Assembly (NCBI RefSeq): GCF_020509005.1
Contig: NC_063012.1
Coordinates: 4,340,001 to 4,404,000, forward strand
Direction: 5' to 3'
DNA length: 64,000 bases
From: Fulvia fulva
Lineage: Eukaryota; Ascomycota; Dothideomycetes; Mycosphaerellales; Mycosphaerellaceae
Part shown: positions 1-11,000 of the stretch, piece by piece
Layout: every line of letters begins with the position of its first letter
How positions within the stretch are numbered: the stretch's first letter is position 1
The notes under the pieces: model-generated
Databases searched by the model: none
Told to the model about the DNA's origin: nothing
The model's input: the letters and a program-made list of their open reading frames with translations, nothing else
Program-made: the position numbers and the translations under genes

Positions 1-160
1 CGTGAGGTTGTCGTTCAAGGCGGCAGCGAAGCACGAAAATAGCACGAGCCAGTAAAGGTTAGGCATGCATGAATCGATTGGCCATCAATTGATGAGCCGC
101 GGCCCTGACCTCGGAAGACATTCCCCTCCGACGCCGACTTCTGATCATGAGTGGAGGGTT

Positions 161-190
161 GAGCATGAGCATGAGCATGAGCATGAGCAT
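161..190. repeat. (GAGCAT)5 microsatellite
   Basis: Five perfect tandem copies of GAGCAT lie about 120 bp upstream of the chosen DPL1 start codon, followed by GCATGTG. It is a simple hexanucleotide repeat in the promoter or 5' UTR area. No function can be read from it. Confidence 0.95.
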
Positions 191-312
191 GCATGTGACG
201 TCCATTGTCGTGCCTTGAATGCGTCCCGCGCTCTCGTTCCGATGATAGAACATTAAAGGAGCATGAAAGTTGTCCAGCGACCTCGATAGCACAGAGCTGC
301 CCATCCGCCATC

Positions 313-2016
313 ATGTCCTCCTCAAGTCGCCTCAGCGTAAGCCTTCCACAGCTACGGAAGCGATACGATCCTCGACGACCAACTTCGCGCCAACTACTGC
401 TCACCCACGGTCTTGACCTTGTCCGTAACCTGTTACTCGCCATATTCATCCTCCGCGTCTTTCGAAGTGTCTGGAACAGACTGCGCGGGTACGGATTACT
501 GGGCTCCCTTCAGATCCTCTACCACGACCTCTATAAGCGAGGCTACGGCCTGTTTCTGAAGCTGCCATTCGTGCAATCGAAAGTGCGCGCCGATGTCGAT
601 AAGGCACTCTCGGAGCTTCAGGCTAAGCTCGTTCCTTCCGGACCCGGTGTAACGAACTTCACTGCTGTGCCTGCTACGGGATGGACGCCAGAACAGATCA
701 AAGCAGAGCTGGACAAGCTGGGAGAGATGGAGCATACGAGCTGGGAAGATGGAAGAGTCAGTGGAGCTGTCTATCACGGTGGTTCTGAGCTTGCAGATCT
801 GCAGGCAGACGCTTTCAAGAGATTCGGTGTCAGCAATCCTATACATCCAGACGTCTTCCCTGGTGTGCGAAAGATGGAGGCAGAAGTGGTCGCTATGACG
901 CTGGGTCTCTTCAACGCACCAGAAAGTGGCGCCGGCGTTACGACCAGCGGTGGTACAGAGAGCATCTTGATGGCTGTTCTGGCCGCACGTCAGAAAGCAT
1001 ACCATGAACGAGGCGTACGACATCCAGAGATGATCCTGCCCAACACAGCACATACGGCATTCCGCAAGGCTGGAGAATACTTCAAGATCAAGATTCATCT
1101 AGTACCATGCCCAGAGCCGAAGTACCAGGTCCACGTGCCCTCTGTTAGCAGGTTGATCAACTCGAATACAATCCTCCTTGTCGGTTCCGCGCCCAACTTC
1201 CCACACGGTATCGTGGACGAAATTCCAGCTCTTTCTCGTCTAGCAGTTAAACACAAGCTACCCCTGCATGTAGACTGCTGTTTGGGCTCATTCGTCATCG
1301 CATTTCTGGAGAAGGCAGGCTTTAAGTCCCCAGACTTCGACTTTAGAGTGCCTGGCGTCACATCCATAAGCGTCGACACACACAAATACGGCTTCGCACC
1401 GAAAGGCAATAGCGTCGTGCTGTATCGTAACGCAGAACTGCGGAGATACCAATACTATGTCTGTCCAGAGTGGTCAGGCGGCGTATACGCCTCGCCGAAT
1501 ATGGCAGGTTCCAGGCCAGGTGCTCTCATTGCTGGTTGCTGGGCGTCTCTCATGCACATGGGCGAGAATGGCTACATCGATACTTGTGTCCAGATCGTGA
1601 GCGCTGCTGAGAAGATCGCAGACGCCATCCGCGAGTCTGACAAGCTTCGACATAGCATCACTGTTATTGGGAAGCCCATGGTTTCGGTGGTGTCTTTCCG
1701 TGCAGCGAACAACAAGCACACTCCGAGTCTCGATGTCGATATTTATGACATTGCTGATGGTATGTCAGCAAAGGGCTGGCATCTCAATGCGCTGCAAGAC
1801 CCCGCGGCTATACACGTTGCCGTCACGATACCGATCGTAAAGGCTGTTGATGAACTAATCAGGGACTTGGAGGAGGTGGTCGAGTCATGCAAGGGCAAAG
1901 CAAGTTCCAAGAAGGGCGACGCTGCTGCTCTTTATGGTGTTGCGGGAAGTATACCTGATAAGAGCATTGTGCGCGAATTGGCGAGTGGATTCCTTGATAC
2001 ACTTTATAAGACATAG
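313..2016 (+). CDS. DPL1: Sphingosine/dihydrosphingosine-1-phosphate lyase (DPL1-like)
   Basis: The 567-aa product is a PLP-dependent lyase of the group II decarboxylase fold. The family cleaves long-chain base 1-phosphates to phosphoethanolamine and a long-chain aldehyde, the exit step of sphingolipid catabolism, at the ER membrane. Visible: one hydrophobic segment at about residues 36-50 (LVRNLLLAIFILRVF) suited to an N-terminal ER anchor; a TSGGTES phosphate-binding turn at 211-217; HVDCCLG at 319-325, with the Asp expected to contact the PLP ring; and VDTHKYG with Lys358 as the Schiff-base lysine. Length matches the family (yeast about 589 aa, human 568 aa). I chose ATG 313 because the protein then starts just before the membrane anchor; the frame is open further upstream but that part resembles nothing known. 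The gene has no intron and no RIP damage, although the repeat graveyard begins only about 2.2 kb past its end. Confidence 0.95.
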   Translation: MSSSSRLSVSLPQLRKRYDPRRPTSRQLLLTHGLDLVRNLLLAIFILRVFRSVWNRLRGYGLLGSLQILYHDLYKRGYGLFLKLPFVQSKVRADVDKALSELQAKLVPSGPGVTNFTAVPATGWTPEQIKAELDKLGEMEHTSWEDGRVSGAVYHGGSELADLQADAFKRFGVSNPIHPDVFPGVRKMEAEVVAMTLGLFNAPESGAGVTTSGGTESILMAVLAARQKAYHERGVRHPEMILPNTAHTAFRKAGEYFKIKIHLVPCPEPKYQVHVPSVSRLINSNTILLVGSAPNFPHGIVDEIPALSRLAVKHKLPLHVDCCLGSFVIAFLEKAGFKSPDFDFRVPGVTSISVDTHKYGFAPKGNSVVLYRNAELRRYQYYVCPEWSGGVYASPNMAGSRPGALIAGCWASLMHMGENGYIDTCVQIVSAAEKIADAIRESDKLRHSITVIGKPMVSVVSFRAANNKHTPSLDVDIYDIADGMSAKGWHLNALQDPAAIHVAVTIPIVKAVDELIRDLEEVVESCKGKASSKKGDAAALYGVAGSIPDKSIVRELASGFLDTLYKT

Positions 2017-2812
2017 TGATTGGTACTTGATGCACTGCCGCTCCCTGTGGCCGTGGACAGAAGAGGCTGGCGCCTGCACAATAGCAGAGATCTGTTCTCT
2101 CACCGACGACAGCAGCACGGCAGAAGAGCACACCCTTGACTGACCAGAAGGGCACATCTGTGTGTCATGCGTGATAATCCTCTGCATCATCTCACGACAA
2201 GACTTCGTGAAGCTCGCTGCTCATGCACGGCACAGCAAGCTGCGAGTTGTCGATCGCTCCTCGGAGGCACATTATGCACCTCGATCGGGAAGGCACGACT
2301 GTGAGCTATTCCCACGCATGTGCGCACGGCCGCACCATGCCAACAGAGCGCATACATATAAGATGCTGTCAATAACGTTTCTCGCGCATCGATTGAACAT
2401 CGCCTCGATCCAGGCGACCACAAGCATACATTTCTACTCCATCGCAATCACAGTCGCCATGCTGCTGACGACGTTGGTTGCGCCTCTAAAAGAGAGGCAG
2501 GAGCCATGACCCCTAACATCGAAAGCACGTCTCTGCTTGCTCGGGTATGTATTGCTATGCCCGAGCACCGACATGCTGTCTGACAACCCAAGCAGTCAAC
2601 CTGCGAAGGTCGATGCAGTGCTAGGCTGCCCGGGTACTTCCAATGCTTGTACGAACCCAGAGGCTGCACTGGTGTCTATGGCTGCTCTAACCCGGGCCGA
2701 GTGTCCTCTTGTACTTGTCCAAACACCTTAAACGTCTAGTTCTGGGGTGCAGGTGAAACGTTGGATGAGAGAGAAGAGAGTAGGGTGCTGGGACAGGTAC
2801 TCTCCATAGGAA
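2017..2812. other. Intergenic, no gene recognised
   Basis: This spacer between the lyase gene and the next gene has host-like composition with CA and TG intact. It holds only short open frames with no recognisable protein, and no repeat was seen. It presumably contains the lyase 3' UTR and the promoter of the next gene. Confidence 0.6.
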
Positions 2813-2865
2813 GTATGTAACTAGCGATAATGCTACTACAACTTGTGCTTTGCTTTTTGTTACAG
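2813..2865 (+). other. Candidate 53-nt 5'-UTR intron
   Basis: GTATGT at 2813 and a pyrimidine-rich stretch ending in TTGTTACAG at 2865 form a fungal-style short intron about 105 nt upstream of the ATG at 2970. A TGA at 2871-2873 is in the frame of the downstream gene, so the intron cannot join coding exons in that frame and would have to lie in the 5' UTR. No canonical CTRAY branch point stands out, which lowers confidence. Confidence 0.3.
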
Positions 2866-2969
2866 GCTCGTGACGTCCAGCATCCTTGAGCATGCGGCGT
2901 GGCGTCATCCGATCGAAAAGTATACAAAGTACAATTGCTGCCTTGCCCAGGCGATCTCCTCGGTCCACC

Positions 2970-3860
2970 ATGACTTCACAAGCTCGGAACCCAGAGACCA
3001 GATTGCTCAAGATTCAAAAGACGGTTCCAGCGGAGCAGACTCTGCTTTTGTCGAATGCTCACGCTTCCAAAGGAGAGTTTGTTACCAGTATCGTGGCCGG
3101 AGCAGTAGGAGAAGTTGTTGATCGTGTCACGGAGGGAACGGGCCTTGAGGCTGGCGATGAGGTTGTGGCATGTTTGACCCAAGAACAGCTGGAAGAAGTC
3201 AGCAGTGGAGCCAATGTTCGCATCGCCTCTTACGCAGTGTGCCGGAAGCCAAGTAACATCTCTGCAAGCCAGTGCGCTGACCTAGTCACTCAATTTCTGG
3301 CGTCGGCAGTGTTACTGGACCAAGCTAAGGTCTTTTCAGCTCAGCACCTTGACAGCAGACCTGGAGACTCGGCCCTCAACCCGAACAATGTAGCTCTAAT
3401 GATGGAGGAGTCCAAGACGAATGTCGTTGTGATCCAGCTGCTCTGCCATCTGTTCCCAGGAGTGGACGTCTTCTGCCATCACAAATCCGAGGCTTCACCA
3501 GAGGACTATGCTCAGGCACTGTATTTCATGCTTCCGCTGGAGAGCGGTGCCAGGGCCTCGGCACATTACCCGCCAAACTCGAAGCATGATCTGGCAGGAT
3601 ACTTTCGCGCGAACGCCGAGCATTACACTAAGTCAAGTAATATCGGGCTCGCTGTTGATACAGCTGGAATGATAGATATCAAGCCAGAGGTACGAGAGAT
3701 GATCCAAGGCCATCTGAAGTGTTACCGGGAGCCTGAGAGCCATGAGAGGGACCCGTCGAAGCTGCTCGTGACGGGAGAAATATTGAAGAGATTCCCTTCG
3801 TTGGTAGAAAGTGAGGTGATCCGACCAGTTGCGTTGAACAACGATATCGAGTCGTACTAG
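2970..3860 (+). CDS. Medium-chain dehydrogenase/reductase-like protein, divergent
   Basis: A 296-aa protein. I chose ATG 2970 because it sits in a good context (CCACCATGA); another in-frame ATG lies at 2892. Residues about 43-67 read AGAVGEVVDRVTEGTGLEAGDEVVA, the pattern of the GroES-like N-terminal domain of zinc alcohol dehydrogenases and quinone oxidoreductases, followed by an AVCRKPSNIS-like stretch where MDR proteins carry a substrate-domain strand. The C-terminal half has no clear GxGxxG nucleotide-binding motif, and the protein is shorter than a usual MDR (about 340 aa), so it may be diverged, partial or non-catalytic. CA and TG are intact, so it is not RIPed. It is the last host-like gene before the repeats. 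Function is not assigned beyond this resemblance; it could also be a decaying gene copy. Confidence 0.5.
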   Translation: MTSQARNPETRLLKIQKTVPAEQTLLLSNAHASKGEFVTSIVAGAVGEVVDRVTEGTGLEAGDEVVACLTQEQLEEVSSGANVRIASYAVCRKPSNISASQCADLVTQFLASAVLLDQAKVFSAQHLDSRPGDSALNPNNVALMMEESKTNVVVIQLLCHLFPGVDVFCHHKSEASPEDYAQALYFMLPLESGARASAHYPPNSKHDLAGYFRANAEHYTKSSNIGLAVDTAGMIDIKPEVREMIQGHLKCYREPESHERDPSKLLVTGEILKRFPSLVESEVIRPVALNNDIESY

Positions 3861-4221
3861 TGAGTATCCTCCAGTCCCGGACGAAGAGCTGTCAATTAAC
3901 AACAGCCACAGTGAAGGTTCAGAAGTCTGCTTGCGCACATAGTCCTTTCTGTAACAATACACGTCGGCAGTAGTATTGGTCGATATCGAGAGGCACGGGA
4001 GTGATGCATCGAACGTAGATACCTGGGGCCAGGCCTGAAGAGCTTCCCCAAGGGCACTCGGCCAGAAAGGTGGCCATCCATGCGAGAAATCAAGCCTTTC
4101 GATGATCAAGATGGCAACAACACGGCGTAGCGACTGCTTGTAAGGTAGTAGTGGTCGAGCGCATATATCTACCTCCAACCTACCTCCAATAATATGTGCT
4201 GTTTGGCCTCACCGACTTCAC
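3861..4221. other. Spacer between last host gene and repeat cluster
   Basis: Host-like composition without gene or repeat that I can recognise. It presumably contains the 3' UTR of the preceding gene. Confidence 0.5.
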
Positions 4222-4613
4222 CAAAAAATGTGCTGTTGGCGGTTGTGAACCTCCAAAGGATTTTTGGCGGGGTTTCAAAAGACACCCTGACTAATCCAAG
4301 CTGCGCGTGATCTGCGGCGCTGTGCCTGTTGGCGACCTCGCAAATAACATATGCTCCTGTTCTTAAAGCATCTATAGTCGCATTAAGCACTGCACGCCGA
4401 TAAGTAGCGTGGATCGCACGCTACAAAAATGTGCTGTTGGCGGTTGTGAACCTCCAAAGGTAAGCGTAGCGGAGTGGAGCTCTCTACCAACCCTTCTAGA
4501 CTGCAAAGTAGCGTGCGATCCACGCTACCGCTACCCGACGTGCAGTGCTTATTATACGACGATATAGGCGTTAGCGACGAGTATATGTTTGCGAGTTCGC
4601 CAACAGGCACAGT
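4222..4613. repeat. Foldback (long inverted repeat) element
   Basis: Two arms of about 105 bp, 4320-4424 and 4508-4613, are imperfect reverse complements of each other. They start with TGTGCCTGTTGGCG and its complement, and each inner end is itself a near-palindrome (GTAGCGTGG...CACGCTAC). The loop holds a 37-bp sequence (4424-4460) that also occurs once outside the left arm at 4222-4259. The rest of the loop is inversely similar to the tandem unit at 4661-4893. The structure suggests a non-autonomous foldback/MITE-like repeat. No coding capacity and little RIP damage. Confidence 0.7.
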
Positions 4614-4660
4614 GCGGTAGGTCACGTGACCCTAAAACTTGGAAGTCGACCAATCAGAAC

Positions 4661-4893
4661 GGGCGCCAAGGCTAGTTGAGGGCTGGTGTAGAGCTTCACT
4701 CCCTCGCTGACGCCTCACCTACGTACTCGCAAGCTCGTACTCCGGTGTGGCTAGCGCTCGGTCGCTACGCTTCATCACAGAGGGCGCCAAGGCTAGTTTA
4801 GGGCTGGTATAGAGCTCCACTCCCTCGCTAACGCCTTACCTACGTGCTCGCAAGCTCGCACTACGGTGTGGCTAGCGCTCTGTCGCTACGCTT
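4661..4893. repeat. 121-bp tandem duplication
   Basis: Two copies start at 4661 and 4782 with GGGCGCCAAGGCTAGTT and end in GTCGCTACGCTT. They differ by a few transitions, some of CA/TG type. An inverted relative of part of the unit lies inside the neighbouring foldback loop (about 4466-4500), so both belong to one repeat complex. Confidence 0.8.
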
Positions 4894-4923
4894 AACGAGA
4901 CACGTCGAGCAGCGTGGCCGATG

Positions 4924-5214
4924 TACAGTCCTGGGCATAGTTTTTACAACCCCTGTATTTACGCTAACCACTTCCGGCTATCCATGTCCATCTCAGAAGG
5001 TGTTGCTACCTTCAATCTCACTATTAAGAATGGGCCAAGCCCACACCTAAGGACATACAACGTATATGCAAGAGTATACGAGAACGCTGCGAGGCAGTAA
5101 TAGCCAACAATGGAGGACACACCAGGTGGTGAGCTACGCCAAGCAGTGGATGCATCCTTCCTAATAAGAAAAGGTAGAAGAACAGGGGTTGTAAAAACTA
5201 TGCCTAGGACTGTA
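4924..5214. mobile_element. MITE with 33-bp TIRs, TA-flanked
   Basis: The 33-bp termini 4924-4956 and 5182-5214 are inverted copies of each other with one mismatch; each begins with TACAGTCCTRGGCATAG. The terminal TA on both sides fits the TA target duplication of Tc1/mariner/pogo transposons. At about 291 bp it is too short to encode a transposase, so it would be non-autonomous. CA and TG are mostly intact. It marks the last non-RIPed sequence before the TE graveyard. Confidence 0.75.
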
Positions 5215-5651
5215 TTTAAACAGCTGCTAAGGTGTGTTGTTTCTATATTACGTAATCTCTATCTATATAATACTACTACTAGTTATAACTTAATAGCTTC
5301 TTAATCTTATTATAACCGGCTTCTAGAAACGAGAACTTCTAACTCTACCTATTCTAGCCTAACGACGACGAGCTACCTCTTAATTAGCTACTTACCTCTC
5401 TCGTTAATACCGTAAGTTCTCTCTACTACTATTCCCGCTAGTAATAGTAAGCTTAGGCTACTAATAATTATAATAACCTCTCTCTATATCCGAACTAAAG
5501 TAGGTATTAAGCTTAAGGTCTATTAGTAGCTCCTACTATAGTTACTTACGACTACTAAAACGACGCCCTACTAACTACTATTAGTTAGTAAGGTTATAAT
5601 TATACCTAGCGGCCTAGTAATAACGGTAGCTTAGAATAATACGACGAGAAA
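5215..5651. other. RIP-degraded remnant, unassigned
   Basis: TA-rich sequence in which CA and TG are almost gone. No terminal repeats or recognisable protein. It is the left flank into which Gypsy-1 inserted; its last five bases, AGAAA, are the Gypsy-1 target duplication. Confidence 0.5.
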
Positions 5652-5835
5652 TGTTACGGGCGACCCGCGCTACTTCACTACCGAAGCGTCGGCCCGGCTA
5701 AACCGCGGACCTTCCGTATCGGGTTAGCGCGGCTTAGCGCTTCCTTATAAGCCCGCCGCGCCTCGCGCTCCTCTTTCGTAGCTTCGTAGAACAATAACTA
5801 TCTCAATTAGACTCTATAGTACGCGCGCCCTTATA
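5652..5835 (+). repeat. Gypsy-1 5' LTR
   Basis: 184 bp, TGTTACGGG to CCCTTATA (a terminal CA changed to TA). It differs from the 3' LTR at six places, all CA->TA or TG->TA. It contains GTAGAACAA, complementary to TTGTTCTAC just downstream of the LTR, a possible self-priming arrangement. Confidence 0.93.
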
Positions 5836-5949
5836 GTTTGTTCTACTACCCTACCTAGATTACGGATTTAGGTAAGGGACGCGTAATAACAGGACAGAAC
5901 TCGAATCGCGAGAGCGCGACACCCTAGAACACGGTAAGGCGCATTGCGC

Positions 5950-8060
5950 GTAGATGCCTAGAGAGCGTAACGCGGCGATATTATTAGTAGGTAGTCGCGC
6001 GTTAGTAAACAGTTAGGACAAAGGCATCGTTACGCCTCCCCTAAACAACCTAGACAACATAACCTTATAGACAGATAGCGGTATACCGCTACCCTAGAAG
6101 CCTAATTAGAAGGGCAAAGGCAAGTAGTAACGTACCTCTCTTTTCCCCGACCTCTCCTCTTTTCCTTAGAGTTAGACATAGGACGATAACCGGCGTGTTA
6201 TAGTTAATACCGGTGTCGCGTTATAGTAAGAGATTGACGAAGTATACTAGAAGGCTGTCGACCGAGTAGTAGCTAGCAAGATTAACTTTATAGAACTGTT
6301 CGAGTTCAAGCTCGAAGAGAACCCTAACGACCCCGACGAACTAGACGAGGTATATCTGTTACTCGACGAGGCAGAGTATATCCTTACATCCGAATACTAG
6401 AATGTCGATCTAGACAAACTCGCGAACCTCGCTTCCTAATACCTAAAGACTACCTACGATTTAGTACTATAGGTAGTTAATACTATAATTACTAAAGGCT
6501 AGTAACTCGATATAATAGAGCGAGCTAATACCGTCTAGAACGACTAGTACACTACGCTATACACCGAGTACGACCGCATCTATAAGATGCTATAAAGCGA
6601 AGAGGCTATAACGTAGAGAATAGCCACGGACCTTAAGAGTAAGAAGGATTGCGACCTAGCCAAGTTATAAGAGGTAGAGAAGAAGTATAAGGAAGCTAAC
6701 AACTTGTATAAGCAGTTCAGTAAGATCTACGAGAAAGAGAAGAAGAAGGCACAGGATGCCGAGGCAAAGAAGTAGGACGCTAAAGCAAAAAACCTAGCCC
6801 TATAGAAGGAGATCGATGACTTAAAGGCTCGACTCGAAGCTATAGGCACTATATAGAACGAAGGAGGCAATCGAGGCCGATCTAGTTGCCGACCCTCTCG
6901 TTCCCGCCTACGTAAGACTTTACTCGAGTAGCTAATACGTAAGTACCGCAAAGCTACTAGTAGAGACGGGGGTAGTAGTAGTAGAGATGACGATGATAAT
7001 AGTAATAGCGGAAGACGTAATAACCGCCGCGATGATCGCCTACGCCTAGATAACCGCGACTCGAGACTACGTTCTAGTCGTATATAGACACTACTTACGG
7101 ACCTCTCTAAACGCCTATTTACTATCGACCGTACCCTGACTCGCGGTATAGAGATTAGGAAAGGCGTGCTAGATCCTAGACACTTCAAGAACGATAACGA
7201 TCCGAATTTCGATAGCTAGTATAGTAGCGTGCTCCTAAAGTTGACTATAGCTACTTTCCGTATAGAAGTAGATAGTCTACGCTTCGTATACGGATAGACC
7301 TAAGGAGATCCCTAGCGAAGCATCAAGCCGAGGATCCCTATACTAGGGCAACAGTCCTTTAATAAGTTCAAGACGGGCGAAGAACTATTAGATTAGATAA
7401 CACGCTAGTATAGTACCCGTAACGAAGGAACTAAGGCTATAGTTGACATCGCTACCTATAAGTAAGAGCAGGGCGAGACCTTCGTAGCCTTCTACGCTCG
7501 CTATTCGAAGCTACGTGCCTAGATAGAATAGAGCGATAAGACCGAGCTTATACTATTCCGTAACCGACTAAACCGTAAGTACTTTATTAAGACCTTCGGT
7601 AACCGCGAAGTCGACCGTCGACTATATAATATATAGGACGCTATCGAAGAGTACACTACTATAGACGAGAGCTTCTACGAAACAGACCGCCTATACATAT
7701 AGAAGGAGCGTCCTCGTAGTAACGGTAACGGCGGCTAGAATAACTAGAATAGCTTAGTAGCTACTAGTGCCGCTATAGGCGTAGTAGGTGCCGTGGTCTA
7801 GCATCCTCCGTAATACGCCGGCACTAAGAAGAAGGAAGATCTACCCGTTTAATTATAGAATCTACTATAGCTTAACCGTAAGTAGCGCGAAGAACTTAAG
7901 AAGTAAGGCAAGTACTACCGCTACCGTATAGGCTCGTATATATCGACTAACCCCGAGTGCCCGATATACGGTTACGATAGTAACTATCGCCTACCGCGAC
8001 TACGAAACAACGCGAACGCTAACCCGAACCTTAGCTCCCTTACTATAGACCTATAGTAAT
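5950..8060 (+). pseudogene. Gypsy-1 gag (degenerate)
   Basis: Reading TAG as Gln or Trp gives a long Gag-like protein: a lysine/glutamate-rich coiled-coil region at about 6550-6870, a retrotransposon-gag-like helical region at about 7330-7690 and, at about 7905-7990, the remains of zinc knuckles in which several Cys codons have become Tyr (TGC->TAC). The frame is broken throughout, so no product is expected. Boundaries are approximate. Confidence 0.7.
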
Positions 8061-11000
8061 AGGGAAATGGTACGACCGCTACCTAAGCGTAGTAGATAGC
8101 GGTTAACCGAACTTCCTAGGTCAGAAAGAGTATAAGATTAAGAGACATAGAATGTAAGAGGCGGACTATAGTAAGGGCGAGCTAAGATTGTTAGCTTACG
8201 TACTAAAAGGACAACAACTAGATATACATCCTTATATAGTACTACTAGTAATGATACAATATAAAAAGGCTCGAGGCCTATTAGATTCTACGAGTACATC
8301 TCTCTTTCTTAACTAGAAATTTATACGCAAACATATAATACCCCTCTTCGAGCTAGCAAAAAGTAAGAGGCTTACGCTAGGAGATAGAAAGGTAAGTATA
8401 CGGCGTATTACCTACGTAGCCTTAATCGACGTAGTTATCGGTAGTCATTACGAGTAAATGATATACTACGTAACCGACCTCGAGTACGACATCGTCCTTA
8501 GACTGCTATAGTTAAGCTAGTACAACCCCGATATCTTCTAGGCTATAGGTAAGGTAGCTTTTAGATCCGACTACTGCTTTAGTTATTATCTACCTAACCG
8601 GACATCGACAATAGTACAGTCCCTAAACCACCTTAGAAGGCAGGCATAAGTACGATACGGACTAGAGCCCTTTACTAGAACCTCCGGTAGGTTTATAGTA
8701 GAAGGGGCGGAGTTGAATGTCTTATCGTTTAGTGTAGGCGACGAAGAAGAGGTGGACTACTAGGGCGTTTCTTAACGCGTATAGGAGATGTACGCGTACC
8801 GGCCTAGAGCTAAGTGCTTCTATATCTTACCTACGGGACGTAAGGACGAGGGCGGCGACCTGAAGCTAAGTGTTATAGCGGCTAATAACCTAGATCAGTT
8901 CCTAAATAAGCAATTCAACCACAATCCGAAGGAGAAGCTCCTATAGATATATTATAACATCGCGGACGCCTTCTCGGCGAAAGATTATAAGGGACTCCTA
9001 CCTTATCGACCCGGGATAGATCACGAGATTTATATCAAACCGGACGGGCCCTAGGAGCCACTATATCGTAAACCCTACGGCTTAGCTAAGAAGGAAAATG
9101 AAGCTATAAAGAAGTGGATACTAGAGCAATCCGAAGAAGGCAAAATACGTAAAGTAGGCTAAAAGACAAGTTAATCGCCTACGCCGGTCCTAGTTGTAAG
9201 GAAACTAGGTAGAGGGCTACGAGTATATATCGACTACCGCGGCCTTAATGCTATTACGATTAAGAACAGATATCCGATTCCCCTAATACAAGAGACGCTT
9301 AACCGTATATACGGTAAGAAGTACTTTACGAAGCTAGACATTGTAGTAGCCTTTAACAAGTTACGTATTGTAGAGGGGCATAAATGGTTAACGGCGTTTA
9401 CGACACGGTATAGTATATACGAATGCCTCGTATTGCCCTTCGGACTATATAACGGCCTAGCCTCGTTCTAGTCTTATATTAACAAGGTGTTATAGGAACA
9501 TTTAGATGACTTCGTCTCCGTATACCTAGATAACGTACTAATCTTTAGCAATATACTAGAAGAATATATCGAGTATATACGTAAAGTCCTTATTAAGCTT
9601 AGAGACGTAGGGCTAACGGTAGATATCGATAAGTACGAATTCTATTAGTAGCGAGTTAAGTGCCTAGGACTAATTATCACGCCTAACGGAATTGAGATAG
9701 ATCTAGAGAAGCTCGAATGTATATAGACATAGGAAGCACTAACAAACCTAAAAGATATATAGGCCTTCCTAGGCTTCGCTAACTTCTACCGCCGCTTTAT
9801 TAAGGCCTTCTTACGACTAGCCGCACCTTTGACCAATCTGACAAGAAGCGAAGGACCTAGTAATCATAAGAATCGGAGAATCGACTAGATAGTAGATTGT
9901 TAGCGCGCCTTCGACGTATTAAAAGCTACGTTTAGCAAAGCGGGTATACTCGCGTATTACGTTCCGGGTAGACAGACCGTAGTAGAGACGGATTCCTTAG
10001 ACTTTATAAACGTAGGAGTGTTATTATAGTATAATGACGAAGGCGTTTTATACCCGGTAGCCTTCTATTCGAAGAAGCTTAGTCCGTAGGAGTATAATTA
10101 CGAGATTTACGACAAGGAGCTCCTCGTAATTATTAAGGCCTTCGAGGAATAGCGACAGGAGCTAGCCTATAAAGCAGATAATAGTAGCGAGCTAGTCAAG
10201 GTATTTACGGACTATAAGAACTTAGAATACTTTATAACGACGAAGTAGCTAAATCGTCGGTAAGTACGGTAGGTAGAGTTCCTATCGTAATTTAACTTCT
10301 AGATTATATATCGCCCCGGAGTATAAGGAACTAAGCTAGATAGCCTAACGAGACGTAGCTAGGACCTTCCGTAGGGGGTAGACGATCCGAGAAATCAGTA
10401 CTAGTATTAGACATTGCTTCCGCCGGAGCGATTCCTTAAGATCGACTCTATATAAGCTACCGTCGAAGATACGCCCGAGGAGGAAGATACGACTCTACTA
10501 AACTCTAAAGCCGTAGAGTTCATTCTAGAACCTAAGCTAGTACCGTAGTTAGCACAGCCTACGTATAAAGTCTAGATTAAAGCCGAACTCGAATACCGTA
10601 TAACGACCGCTTACGCTTTAGATAGCGAGCTTAAAGTAGCTATTAAGCTACTATAGAAGGATAGCAGCACTATCCCTCCTTTGTTATAGAAGGCGAAGAT
10701 ACACCCTACGTATTATAAGGTAGATAGCAACATGTTATATGTCCGTAATTAGTACGAAGGTTAGAGCCTATAGGTACTAAATGACTAAGCTCTATAGACT
10801 CGATTGATTAAGATGAACTACGATGCTCTAGTAGTAGGATATCTAGGCCGGGCACGTATATACGAACTCGTAGCACGTGAATTCTACTGGCCTAGGCTAG
10901 TAAGATCCGTACGTAGATATACCGCGAATTACCGTACCTACCGTATATCGAAATCTCTATATACCTAGCTACTAGGATTATTGTACCCACTTTCTGTTCC

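Noticed and set aside
161..190. Telomere-like or regulatory array
   Set aside because: GAGCAT is not a telomere unit, there are only five copies, and it lies within unique host DNA.
2162..2509. 115-codon frame between the two host genes
   Set aside because: No recognisable motif, overlapping frames on the other strand, and likely UTR/promoter DNA.
6727..7188. 153-codon minus-strand frame rich in Arg, Ser and Leu
   Set aside because: It is a shadow of the coiled-coil part of Gypsy-1 gag on the plus strand; low complexity with no family resemblance.
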